From contig BCJX01000001.1 in assembly GCA_001600415.1 (NCBI GenBank), positions 2,985,532 through 3,049,531 of the forward strand: a stretch of 64,000 nucleotides of DNA, in the 5' to 3' direction. The position numbers and the translations under genes are program-made. The notes under the pieces are model-generated. The model ran no database searches and was not told where the DNA came from. It saw only the letters and a list, made by a program, of their open reading frames with translations. Origin of the DNA: Pascua guehoae. Its lineage: Eukaryota > Basidiomycota > Tremellomycetes > Trichosporonales > Trichosporonaceae. Shown piece after piece: positions 36,196-47,410 of this stretch (position 1 is its first letter; the number at the start of each line of letters is the position of its first letter).

Positions 36196-38385
36196 ATGGC
36201 GGACTCGGACAGCGATACCGAGTTCTTCACGCGGCGGCCCGTCGCGCGCAAAGTCGGTGAGTCCTCGCGGGGAGACGTGGGGACGGCGGCGAGGGCGCTG
36301 TGGGTGGCCTGCGTGCCCTACAGTCCTCGTTGGAGTGTAGCTGGGGTCGTACAGTGTGCCGAGTGTTGTGACAATACTGCCAGCTGGGCACATTGACCTT
36401 GCGCGCTTCCCTTCTCCCTTCCTCACCTTCACCCGTTCTCGTTGTCCCTTCTTCCTCATGTCCTCGCCGCCTCCTTTTGTCTTTTCCTTGGTCTTACGTC
36501 GGCCGTCCTTGCCACTCCCCTTCACTTTGTCGTTCCTCCCCCTCTCCTTCCTCTCCCTTCCTCTTCCTTCCTCTTCCTTCCTCTTCCTTCCTCTTCCTTC
36601 CTCTTCCTTCCTCTTCCTTCCTCTTCCACCCCTACTCATCTTTGCCCAAATCACTAACCCCAGCCCCAAAGACAACAGCCAAGCCCGAGACTGTCGGCGT
36701 GATCGACATCTCGTCGGGGGACGACTCGGACGCCTCCGACTCTCCCAAAAAGAAGCGTCGGCGTAAAGGCAAGCGCCATGTCAAGCGCACGCTTCCGGAC
36801 TGGACGCGCACGTCGGCCGAGCCCCGTCGGCGTGGGAGCACCGACGATCGCAAGGCCAGTACGGAGCCCGTGTGAGTGGTTGCGTGCGGGACCAGCAGGA
36901 CGGGGTGTGGGTTGGGTGGAACCTATGGCCAAGCTCTTGGTCGGGAGGTGGTTCCTGTGCTGGCTCCTGTGCTGGCTCCTGTGCTGGCTCCTATGCTGGC
37001 TCCTGTGCTGGCCCTGTGCTGGCTCCTGCCCGCTGGAGCCTATAGTGTTTCTGCTGCCCGAACGGTGATAGGACTGCGCCCGACAATGTCTCTTGCGCCG
37101 GCGTGGCGCCGCCCTTGAACTGCGTCCCTCTGGTGCCATCATCCTTGCGTATTGCTGACAACAGATCGTTATTATCCTCTGACGACGAGGAAGACGGCTC
37201 CGCTGGTCCATCCCAGCCTCTCGACAAGGGAAAAGGAAAGGCGCGCGAGCGAGAACGGCATCGAACCGTCACACCGCCGCCTGAGATGACAGAGAAGCAG
37301 CAGAGGGAGCTCCAGGAAAAGATCCGGTGAGCCTCTTGCTGTGCTATCTTATCCTTGGTTCACGAGAGTTTGCTGACCAAACAGCGCACACTACGCGGAA
37401 CAGCGCGCACACTATGCTGAGCAGCGCGCGCTGGCCGGGGACGGCGATAACGATGTGTTAGACACCGTGCCAGAAGGGCGAGAAGACCCCGAAGAGGTCG
37501 ACGACCCCAGCGAGAGCGTCGCTATCATCGTTCGCATGGTTATGGATCCCGAGCGACGGCGGAACGCTAGTGAACTGGCAATCAAGGGGTATGAGAAGAC
37601 GCGGCAGTTCCAGGTGTCAAAGGTGAGTGACACGCCTGCATGGTCTGCGCTCGGCGTGTGGGGAACGTGAACTTTTGCACTGACACTCAGAACGAGCCTC
37701 TGCGCACCGTGCTCGACGCGCTCGCTGATCGCGTTTCAAAGTCACCATACGATCTCTTGCTCGAGTACAATGGCAAGCGCCTCTATGCGCTGAGCCAGAC
37801 GCCGTTTTCCCTCGGCATTACGGACAAGGCCAATATGTGTGAGTACCAAGAGCAGCTGCCGCAGAAGCAATTCGTAGCTGATCGACAGCCGCGTATGAGA
37901 AGGAGGTGTGGGAGCGTATCCAGGCCGCCAAGCGACGCGAGGCGTTGGAGATCCTTGGCGAGGATGAGCACCGCCACAGCTCGCCCAGTCATGGCCAATA
38001 CGCTTCCAGCTCACGTTCACGGGCGCCTCCTCGAGGTAATGGGACCGCTGCAGACCCTTTATCCCTCGACTCGGACGATGGCTCTGACAGCGACCCTCTT
38101 CCAGTGCAATGTGCCGCCCCCACAGGCGCTCCGATGGCCCCAATCGTTATCCACACGCCCGACAAAGTCAAGGTCACCTTGCGTGGCGAGCACGGCGAAG
38201 TTAAAATGGGCGTCCTCATGACCACGAAAGCGAGCACTATTTGCCGATACTATTGCAACAAGTTCAACCTGGCTGGGGCTCTGGCCGACAAACTTCGGCT
38301 GGTTTTGGACGGCGAGGACGTTTCGCCCGACTCGACAGTCCACGACATGGACCTCGAGGATGGCGACCTCCTCGACATCCACTAG
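36196..38385 (+). CDS. Rad60/Esc2/NIP45-family SUMO-like-domain protein, 437 aa
   Basis: Genome-stability factor carrying SUMO-like domains (SLDs). Relatives act with the SUMO E2 Ubc9 and STUbL/SMC5-6 pathways (family knowledge). Exons: 36196-36256, 36664-36871, 37165-37326, 37385-37622, 37691-37838, 37889-38385 (1314 nt, in frame). Order along the protein: acidic N terminus; a SUMO-interacting motif VGVIDISSGDDSD near residue 30; a strongly basic KKKRRRKGKRHVKR stretch (probable nuclear signal); a low-complexity linker with AHYAEQR in tandem; SLD1 at about 180-280 (VAIIVRMVMD, then LLLEYNGKRL); an acidic linker; and SLD2 at about 355-437 (VKVTLRGEHGEVKMGVLM), ending LEDGDLLDIH. That ending resembles the SUMO fold end without a Gly-Gly processing site, as expected for this family. 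Introns 1 and 2 (407 and 293 bp) are long and full of simple repeats. Confidence 0.87.
36541..36627. repeat. 10-bp CTCTTCCTTC tandem repeat in intron 1 of the Rad60-like gene
   Basis: About eight near-perfect tandem copies of CTCTTCCTTC form a pure pyrimidine block on the sense strand, ending about 35 bp before the acceptor. It may serve as an oversized polypyrimidine tract. Confidence 0.95.
36954..37028. repeat. 12-bp CCTGTGCTGGCT tandem repeat in intron 2 of the Rad60-like gene
   Basis: Six copies of a CCTGTGCTGGCT unit, one with an A substitution and one shortened, lie in the middle of the 293-bp second intron. Confidence 0.92.
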
Positions 38386-38801
38386 GTGTGGACGGTGGCG
38401 GGAGTCGTGGCAAACATGGCCGCAGTGTTCAGAGGGCAGGCAGCCTGGAGACTGAAAAGAAGACAGGGAACGGTAGTCACATGTGAGGGTAGAGGGCGCC
38501 CAGATGTTGGTATCAAGCGACTTGTTGTACATCATGGGCATGCTAGCAATCTACATGCGCGCGGCTCGAACAGACGGCCGGGGGCTCGGGCGCAAGAATG
38601 GGCATGTTCACTACTCGGCCGTCTGTTGATTCTTCCACGACGATACTCTCATCACTGGCTCGCTCCGTCCTCCACCACTCTTCACTCACTCTTTCGCCGC
38701 CGCCCACCCTCCCTGACTCACCCACCCTTCCCACTTTCACACCGCGCCGCCCCCTCTCCCCCTCTTTACTGCTCTCCTCCTATACTGGATTCCACACTCG
38801 A
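38386..38801. other. convergent intergenic spacer
   Basis: 416 bp between two converging stop codons. The plus strand is C/T-rich from 38620 to 38790. No gene is seen. Confidence 0.7.
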
Positions 38802-40240
38802 CTAGTCCAACAACGCCTCGCCAATCACATTAAGCACGCCCGGCTCCTGCTGCTCGGCCGCCGCACTCGCCGCTGCCGCCTCGGCCACACCGCCGCCGGG
38901 CACAGACCCGCCGACGGCGCCGTTGGGCGCCTGGGCCGTCGGGTCAATGAGGGGCCGGATCGCCGCCGAGAGCTCGGCGGGCTTGACGCCGAGCGCCGAC
39001 GCGAGGCGCCAGATGAGGTCTTCGACGTCGTCCTTGGATGCCGGCTGGGGTTAGCGATGTGTGCCGAGGCGTATGGTGAGAAAGGGGAAAGGGGGGAAGA
39101 AGAATGAGGAATGGGAGGAAGATTGGGGGGATGAGATGGGACAGGAAAAGTCCAATGAACGAGGGAGTCTTATTGAGGGGCCATGCGAGCTGGCCATGCC
39201 CTTGGCCTCCCAACTCTCAAGGATCACCGTCCCAAGCATGATTCGACGTCCCCACCAGGGACTCCATTACCGGTGGCAGTGGCCATTGGTTGCTCTTCCT
39301 GCCCATCCCTATTCTTGGCCGATCTAATCCAAACCTCTCCCGATTCTAGTCTCTGCGTAGTCTCCGCTTGGAATCGCCAAACATCTCCCACCTTGCCCAC
39401 ACGCTACCCCCCCGCGTCACCCCCGCCTCGACCTCCAACATCAAACGAGACTCACCTTGCCCTTCTCCCCCGCCTCGGCCCTGTGCTTGCGCGCGAGGTC
39501 GCCGAGGTCGGACGGGTCGGCCTGCTCGACGGTGCGGCTCCCCGTCATGAGGTTCCAGTACCCGCCGACGTCGTTGGCCCAGACCGTAAAGCGCCAGGCG
39601 TAAAAGGCCGTCAGGGCCGCGAGGGCGGCGATGAGGTAGACGATGCTGAAGTCAGTTGGGAGTAGTCTGGAGAAACGGTCGCGGGGGGGAGTGAGAGGGG
39701 GGATTGGGGGTGGGATATACCTCTGTTGAGAGGGAAATGACTGCAGAGGGGAGGGTGATACTCGGCAAGGTGGCCGGGGGTAGGCCTCGAGCATGTCCTG
39801 GTGTATCCAGAAAGGAATGTCATTCCACTGGAGGGGCAGGGGTAGAATGGAGTAGCCTCCCATGCCAGACAACATTGTCTTCAGAAAGGGCTCCCGGACG
39901 GTACGGTCCCAAGTCGAGCCGGTCCCAAGCCAACCACATCCACCCAAAACTGCGACTCACAACTTTTGCATCGGCACATCGATGAGGGGCGGCTTGACGT
40001 GGGGCTTGTTGCGCTGCACCTTGGTCTTCGGGTTACCCGACAGCGACGCCCTGGAGGTCAGCACGCTGGTCCCGAGGAAGTAACGGCTGGGCAAGAGAAG
40101 GCCGCCCAAACGTACGGGTTGGACGTGCCCGGATCGGTCGAATCGTTGGTCGCACGAGCATTGGGGTCGGTGCGGCGGTCGGTCCCGTCGAGCGTGTTGC
40201 CCAGGCGCGGGTCGGTGATGTTTTCGTTAACCGACGACAT
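38802..40240 (-). CDS. single-span membrane protein of unknown function, 215 aa
   Basis: Function not recognised. Exons in gene order are 40240-40116, 40050-39961, 39645-39456 and 39044-38802 (648 nt, in frame). Introns are 65, 315 and 411 bp; all use GT...AG, and the last two acceptors have nearby TGAC or CTAAC branch sites. Residues 1-70 are polar, with a basic segment KTKVQRNKPHVKPP just before the membrane. One hydrophobic helix (FIVYLIAALAALTAFYAWRF) covers about 72-91. The next 45 residues are polar and acidic (VGGYWNLMTGSRTVEQADPS). The C-terminal exon contains a predicted helical segment (DDVEDLIWRLASALGVKPAEL) and a Gly/Ala-rich tail. There is no signal peptide. The basic side before the helix suggests a cytosolic N terminus (positive-inside rule). 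The junctions are supported by phase only, so moderate confidence. Confidence 0.7.
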
Positions 40241-41032
40241 TGGGAGGTTGTGGTTGTTGATATGGATGGATGTCAAGAATGAGGATGGGAGCGTGGGCGT
40301 GGAAATGTCAAGAATAAGAGTTCAGAGGGGGCCAGAGGTTGCGAAAAGACGGGTCAGCGATGCGCCGCGTTATAACGAGGGGTATCCAGGTCCCCGACGT
40401 GCACTTTCAAGCACGAACGTCACACATGGAGGCTGGCTGGATATGGTACTGGACGTACTGGTGCATGCTGCGTTTGGAGCATGACGCGCATACCCATGGG
40501 TGGAAAAGTGCCACTCCCTCCGCCGAGGGTTACGTACCATGACGTCACAATTGGGTGGGCCAGACGCGCAGCTGGTACGCTGGTCAGGGATGCTCACGTG
40601 GCAGGATTGCTGATTTACACGTGGAATTTTGCTTTGATTACCTGTCCTGTGCCTTACGGAATCAAATTTATCTACCAGACCCTTCCCTTCCGTAAGACGC
40701 TCGGCGGCGGAAGAGGTGGGGGTGGGAGTGGGTGGCGATTTCGTCTGTGGTTCGGCATTGACTAGAGTATCACCTGACGCCGCCGTCATCGCGTCGGCAT
40801 ACCACCCACCCACCCACCACAATCCCCACCATCATCCTCCAACACGACTCGTTTCGACAAGCCCCGACAACACCTTCATTAACCCAGCGTGATAGATCCA
40901 ACTGGCACGACCCCGACATTGACCCGTCGCCGTCGCTAGCTGGCCCCTCCCCGACAAGTCGCCGCCGACCGCGGTCGCCCACCCCCCTTTTCGCACGCGC
41001 GCCACTGAACAGCCGCCGCCACCCCAGCCCAC
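40241..41032. promoter_or_regulatory. divergent intergenic region, membrane protein / DUF1776 gene
   Basis: A 790-bp spacer between two divergent ATGs. The 200 bp before the DUF1776 start is C-rich on its sense strand. Frames in it are short and without similarity. Confidence 0.55.
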
Positions 41033-42958
41033 ATGCCGCTCGACCTCGGCGCCCTCCTCGACCAGCTCGAGGAGTGGCTCGAGGCACAGGTTCCGCCCAA
41101 CATTAGCGAGCTGCCGGGTAAGATGCTCGAGACGGTCGAGCGCGTCTCAAACGAACTGAGTGAGTGTCAAGCTTGCTGGCGCGCTGCTCGTGCTCTCGTG
41201 CTCTATCGGGAACGCTATCTTGTGGCTTCATCCGCCACTGGTGTTCCCACACGGACCGTGGTCTGCGCGTCCAGTCTTCTGACGCGGTTTATCCCCTTTG
41301 CATCTTGTTTCTCACCTCCTGCGTCTTTATCCCTCCCCTGGTGTACCACCTCCCCCTCTCCCTGCTTCACCCGCCCTTGCTGCCTCCCCCTCTCGCCACC
41401 ACCGACTAACCCCCAGTGGAGACACTCACGATGCACGGCCCGCCGTCCATCTCCATCCCCTTCCCGCCCTTCAAGGACGCGCCCCCGCCCCCGCCCCCCG
41501 TGCCGACCCTTTCCCTCACAAACAATGTCACCAACGCCTGCCACCGCGCAACCTCGTGTGCGGCCCGGCACCCGCTCGTCGTCGCGGCCGGCTCGGTACT
41601 CGCCGTCTCGGCCACTGTCGGCGCCGTCGGTCTCATGACTGGTTACGGGCCGTTTGCGCCCTATGGTCAGCAGTGGCGCCTCCGCCGCAAGTTTGGTACG
41701 CGCGGCGTCGTGCAGGACGGCATGCTCAAGGAGGCTATTGGTGAGTTGGATAGTCGGGCCCCCATCTGCCACATTTGTCGGGCCACCTGATATTCTCATC
41801 TACCTCCCGCCTCTAACCTTCCAACTAACCCCAGTCCTCCTGTCGCCGTCGCCGACACCACCCCTCCTTGTCCCCCTTGCGGCCTCCCTCCTCAAAGCGG
41901 GATACGTCGTCGTTATCGCCGTCCCGCTCGTCCGCGAGGCCGAGTCGATTGAGCGCCGCCTCTCTGGCCTCAACGAAAAGTCGGCTCTGCGCGTCCTTAT
42001 TTACGACCCCGAGGACGCGACCACGTTCCCTCCCTTCCACCGCAGCCTGCTCGCGACACTCACCCTCCGCTTCCCGGCCCACGCAAGCGGCGAAAAGTAC
42101 CCCGCCGACGACCCGTACAACCCGCTGCCGGCGCATATTCCACACATCCACGCATTCGTCTCCCTCTACCCGCTCAACCCGTCGCCCCCATCGCAGCCCG
42201 GCGCGCTCCCAGCGCTGCCGACGCTCATCGCACCGGGTCCGAGCGGCAAGACGCCCATGCTCGTTACTCTGTACCCGTCGACGGCCGTGCTCACCCTTCC
42301 CGACGCATTCGCGTCGCAGGTTCTCACCACAAACCATCGCCTGCTGGGTGACAACCTCCAGACCGCATCTGGTGCACGCGTCGTCTCCGTCTTCCTCGGT
42401 CAGATCAATCTCCCTTCGCTCCCCGCCATCATCTCGGACAGCCGCGCGCTCTCACGCCGCGAACTCGCCCGCCAGCGCCTCCGCGAGAGCACAAACTCGG
42501 CCACGGCCACGTTTTCGCTGCTACGCGACGTCGTCTTTGCGTCTGTTGCGGGTGTGTACAACACGGTCGTCGGCGTCCTGGGCATTGGCGCCGCGTCGCG
42601 CGACTACTCGACCTTTGAGGCACGCCTCTTGCGTGTCCTGAAGAAATCGTGCGGCTCAAGCTACTACATTGGCGAGCGGTCGTGGTACCCGCGTCTCCTC
42701 AGTGTCCTCCCGCCACGCGCACTCCCCAGCACACTGGCGGTTCTGCCACGCCCCCCGCCCGAGACGGGTCCCGCACCAGCACCCCCGCCAAAGGTGTTTA
42801 CCGCGCGCTCCAGCTCGACCACCCCGCGCTCGGCGTCGAGCTCGGACCACGAAGGCGGCGAGGACCTCGCGTCCTCGATCCACACGACGGGCACCAACCA
42901 GAGCTCGGCCGACAGCTCGGGCCTCGAGGGCAGCTGGGTCGGACTCGAGGCGCAGTAG
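41033..42958 (+). CDS. DUF1776-family protein, 524 aa
   Basis: Fungal DUF1776 family (includes yeast YNL181W), distantly related to short-chain dehydrogenases; no reaction is established. Exons: 41033-41159, 41417-41740, 41835-42958 (1575 nt, in frame). The N-terminal helix LGALLDQLEEWLEAQVPPNI is followed by METLTMHGPPSISIPFPPF, then a Pro-rich segment. A hydrophobic stretch (HPLVVAAGSVLAVSATVGAV) at about residues 83-103 could anchor it in a membrane. The Rossmann-like part follows: LLVPLAASLLKAGYVVVIAV, later MLVTLYPSTAVLTLPDAFA, and FEARLLRVLKKSCGSSYYIG. The C-terminal 90 residues are Pro/Ser-rich. It has no SDR catalytic YxxxK that I can place with confidence. Downstream, ELG1 is in the same orientation with a 394-bp gap, so each gene probably has its own promoter. 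Confidence 0.85.
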
Positions 42959-43352
42959 GTCGCAAATCCAAGCCATCGCATGAGGGCGAAGCGGCAATGC
43001 GTGGCCTCGTATCCTCCTCCATCTGTAGTGTTATAGTGTACAGCATGAATCGCTCTGTTCCTGTGGGTGTGGGGTGTACAGGGTAGAAGTGCATTGCTTT
43101 CAAAGCTGAGTGGAGCAAACAGCGTTGGATGAAGGTTGGGGTGAGGGTATTGTGGAGGCGGGCTCGAGATTGGATTCAGGGACGACGGTTGAGGCCCGAC
43201 GCGTCTGGCAAAGTAACAGGTCCACTCACTCATTTACGCGTCAATCTGTCACCCCACCCAATCCTCTTCTTCACAAACACCATCTCCATCACATCTCTCA
43301 TATCCCATCTCAACCTCCCTCCCTCGTCCATGCCCCACACACACCTCTAACC
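42959..43352. promoter_or_regulatory. intergenic region upstream of ELG1
   Basis: 394 bp holding the 3' end of the DUF1776 gene and the ELG1 promoter. The last 120 bp are CA/CT-rich, as before other starts in this window. Confidence 0.55.
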
Positions 43353-46300
43353 ATGCCCGACGAACCCGGACGCACCCTCTCGGCGCTCTGGGCCCCCGGC
43401 ACCGCCGGCACCGCGTCGGGTCCTGCGTCCGGCCCCGCGTCGGGCCCTCCATCGGGCACGGCGACACCCCTCCCCGCCCTCCCCCTCGTGGCGCCGTCCT
43501 CGTCAGCCCCGCCGGCCGCGACGACCAAACCGCGCAAGCGGAGAAAGGACCCGGGGCCCGCACAGGGCCGCCTCGTGTTCAGTGCCGGGGGCGTCGGTGT
43601 CGGTGCCCCACCGGCGCCGGTGCCGGTGCCGCCCGCGAAGAAGCGGCGGGGACGCAAAGGCGAGGACGGTGAGTCACTCGGCGATGGGGCCAAGTAGAGT
43701 CGGCGTGTTGCGATGCTGGGCATGGTGGACATGCCTTGTCACAGACATGCTCCTGTCACTGCTGCGTCCTCGTGCTACCTCGTCGCCCACAGACTGCGCA
43801 CATGGGTGGCTGACAACGCAGCAACACCAATACCAGCTCCGCCAGCTGTTCCCCCCTCCGTCTCGGCGCCAGCCTCAACTGCCGGCTCTAACTGTGCCCC
43901 ACCGGCCCCGCCCACAGTGGACCTCACAGCCGACTCGCCCGTGGTACGACGCATCACGGCCGTGTCGCCCGACTCGTCCGAGCCCGACGTCGAGGTCGAG
44001 GTGATCGACGTCGACGCCAACGCCGACGTCTCGGAACATGAGCGCCGCCGCGCGCGAGCGGCCGCACATCCCTTCTTTTCGAAACCGAGGGTGCGCGGGT
44101 CCGGGAGCCCCGCCGACCCCGTGTGTCTCGACGACGACAAGAGCGGACGCGCAGTGCCGCCAGATCCGCGGCGGCCGAGGAAGGTCGAGAGGAGCGACAA
44201 GGCGGGGGGGCCCGTCCACTCGTTCTTTACGCGGCGGGAGAATGGAGACGGAGCGAACGAAGCGAACGGAGCGGCAGAGGTGGATATTGCAGGAGGAGCC
44301 TCATCGGCATCGGCGGCAACAACAGGAACAACAACATTAACATCTATAGCTACAGCGGCCGCTAGGAAACCAAGAACACGCGGCGCCACGCCTGCCTCGG
44401 GCACTTCGACACCCGGCACGAAGCCAAAGGTCCACTCGTTCTTCTCGCTCGCGCGCCCCGCGGGACTCCAGAACGGCTGGGGCGTGTGCCGCGAGGGTGA
44501 GGAGCCGATGGCGCCGTGGCCCAGCTCCGAGTGGGCTCATGTAGGGGCCTGCGCGCACGAGCGGCCTGGTCCCGCACGGGTGCCGCCACGGGCACGACAG
44601 GAGCGTACGGAAGATGACGGCGACGACTTCTGGACGCGCGTGCTAGACGGCCCATCGCATCCACGCGAGCCCACATCTCGGGTAGTGTCACTGCTGCCCT
44701 CGTTTCCCCCGTTCATCCTTGACCACCCGGCCATCCGGGCTGTGCTCTCCGACAACGGCGGGGAGCACGAGACGTGGTGCGAGCGACACCGCCCACGCAC
44801 CGCGTCTGCCGTCCTCGGCAACGAGGTCGAGGCGGCGTACCTCCGCGACTGGCTCTCTGCGCTTTCCGTCGGCCAGACAGAGCGTGGCACGCGTGTGATC
44901 CGGCGCGTCCGCCGACGTCGGGCACCAGACCCCGAGCGCGACTGGATCGTAGACGATATTGGGCTAGACGGCGCGGCCGAGCCCGTCGACGACGCATTTG
45001 ACGCCTGGGAGAATCTCGACGACGCACAGCCGTACGACCCCGACGACGAGCTGCCCCTCGGCGCCCGCCCCGCGTCCTACCCGCCCCTCGCAGCGTTTGT
45101 CGGCAACACAATCGTCCTCGAAGGCCCGACGGGGACGGGCAAGACGGCTGCCGTGTACGCGGCCGCAGCGGAGCTCGGGTGGGAAGTGTTTGAAATGAAC
45201 CCCGGTGCGGGGCGGCGGACGGGCGCAGCCCTCCTCGCGGCCGTCGGCGACGTGGGGCGCAACCACATGGTCCGTGACGGGCGGAAGGACGGCCAGAAAA
45301 AGGACAAGGCCGCAGTGAGGTCGTTCTTTGGCGACAGGGCCGATTCTAAAGGCAAGAATGGCAAGGCAAAGGCCAGTGCTGCCAACGCCAACGGAACAGA
45401 CAAGCCTAGCCTCAGCCAGGGCTCGGCGGCAGACCCCATTGCGCTCGACGACGACACTCCCCTGCCCACGCCCCTTACGCCGCAGGCTGCGGATGCACCG
45501 CCACAGCCCCAACAAGCACACGAGGGGCCGAAACAGTCGCTCATCCTCCTCGACGAGGCGGATATCCTCTTTGACGAAGAGTACACGTTCTGGCTCACAG
45601 TCGTCGCCCTCATTGCAGAGTCGCGCCGGCCTGTCGTGATTACGTGTAATGGTGAGTGGCGATGGGTCCTTCATATATCGGCCGTTGTTGTTGTTGAGGT
45701 TGTCATGCTCCTCACCATATCCTGCACCCTCACCATCACCCCGCTGACCCCAGACATTTCACGTATCCCGCTCGCCTCACTCCCGCTCCATGCGATCCTG
45801 CACTTCCGCCCCGCCGATCCGTGGCTTGCTCAGGCGTACCTCTGTGCCATCGCGCAGCGCCACAATGTCAACCACGACATTTCAAACCTCTATGAGCAGT
45901 GCACGCAGTCTGGGCCTGGGGCCATGCTCGTCGACCAGCCCCTGCCGCCCAACGGCAACGAGCCTGAGGCACGTTTCGACCTCCGCGCAGCCATTACGCA
46001 GCTCCAGCTCGATCGTGACCGAGCATGCGAGCGGCACGAGCGAGACGAGTGGGATGATGCAGACTTGTCAAGCCTCCGTGCCGTCTCTGGCGTGGACGCC
46101 CCGTCTACCATCCCCGGTCTTGATGCCCAGCCTGCACAGCAGGTAGCCCTTGCGGCCCTCACACGCGAGCTCGACGCTCTGTCCTTTGCCGACGCCCACG
46201 TCGCCCCCCGCGCCTGGTCACGTCTAGAAGTAAGCCAACCTCTCAATTCCCCTTGCTGACAACTAGGTATCCGAGATCGACCGCCTCTCGCCATGTGCGG

Positions 46301-46755
46301 ACGACGAGGACCGCCCGGGCCAACTGCTCAAACCCGACATTGCACACCTGCACCCCGTCCTCGCAAGCGACGACCACTCGGCGTCCATGGCCCAAGCGTG
46401 TCTCTACCACGCTTCACTCGGCCCGTTGTCGCCCCAACACCAACACCCCACCCTCCTCGCCACCCAAACGAGGTACATCCGCGCCCTCCTCCCGCTCCTC
46501 GACCCCATTGTGCCCCTCTCGTCCCGCCTCCTCCCGCACCCGACGCTCTTCACCGAGCTCGTCCCCTTTGTCCGCGCGGTGGTCGCCGCAGACGACGCGC
46601 TCGAGGCCGCCGACACTGCCGCCCTCGCGCGCGGCGAGGCGCGTATCAACCACCGTAACGGCCGTGTCGTGCGGGGGTCGGGGCACAAGTATGAGCGGTG
46701 GTTGAGGCTCGACGAGGGCGCGTTGGAGGTCGCGAGGGGCGGGCGGTTGGGGTAA
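43353..46755 (+). CDS. ELG1: Elg1/ATAD5 alternative clamp-loader large subunit, 1036 aa
   Basis: Elg1 replaces Rfc1 in an RFC-like complex that unloads PCNA, preferentially SUMO-PCNA, after replication (family knowledge). Exons: 43353-43668, 43822-45651, 45754-46229, 46267-46755 (3111 nt, in frame). The disordered N terminus has candidate SUMO-interacting motifs (TVDLTADS; VEVIDVDAN) and several PIP-like aromatic motifs (HPFFSK, VHSFFTRR, VHSFFSLARP, then VRSFFGDR in the ATPase insert). The linking segment DTWCERHRP-like HETWCERHRPRTASAVLGNE marks the start of the AAA+ module. Walker A GPTGTGKT is near residue 540, and Walker B LILLDEADILFDEE is near 680 after an insert of about 100 residues. 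ISRIPLASLPLHAILHFRP and the C-terminal collar follow. An arginine finger is not expected in this subunit. The first-intron acceptor at 43821 is the only nearby AG in phase. Confidence 0.9.
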
Positions 46756-47410
46756 GGCGAGGGCGAGGGCGATAGGTGGGGATGAAGTGGGACGAGATTT
46801 TGGAAGGTTAAGCAGTCGGTTGTGGGCGCATGGGGGGCGGTGGGGCGGATGAGAGGTGTAGATGGCGCCGAACTAGGCAGGTGTAAACGCATGTGGCTGG
46901 TGAGGGGCTGCGTGAGAGAAGACTGGGAGATGGCATGAGGGATGGCATGAGAGATCGCGTGAGAGGCATTGAGAGGAGCATTGAGAGCATTGAGAGAGAG
47001 AGCCGAGATGCATTGATTCAAGCCGCACGTGTTACTCTTCCCGAGTGGTAGTCGACCGCTCTACGCGTCCCCCGTGGTGCTTCCCAAGGGTGTCTTGGCC
47101 ATGTCGACTGTGCCGCACGTCTTTGCGTTGTCTGTGCTAGCCTGACCACGCCGACGGTTCATGGACAATTCCAGCCAGCCCGAGTGGCGAGTATCTCTCA
47201 CCCGTGTTCTTGGTTCAGCACCCGAGACATTCTGTAGACAGTCTGCAGTGGCCTGGCGTTCTTCAACCTATGCATATGCTAGATACCCAAGACGTGTCCA
47301 CATTGGACATTTTACTACCGTCTTCGTCTCTCTTCATCCGCGGCGGGTGGCAGTGCGCCCGACCCCGCGTCGCTATTCTTCCATTTCCCCACCCAGACAC
47401 TCCAGACGCC
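46756..47410. other. convergent intergenic spacer with GAGAGCATT-type repeats
   Basis: 655 bp between the stops of ELG1 and ARO1. A degenerate repeat built on GGCATGAGA/GCATTGAGAG lies at about 46929-47005. No gene is seen. Confidence 0.65.
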
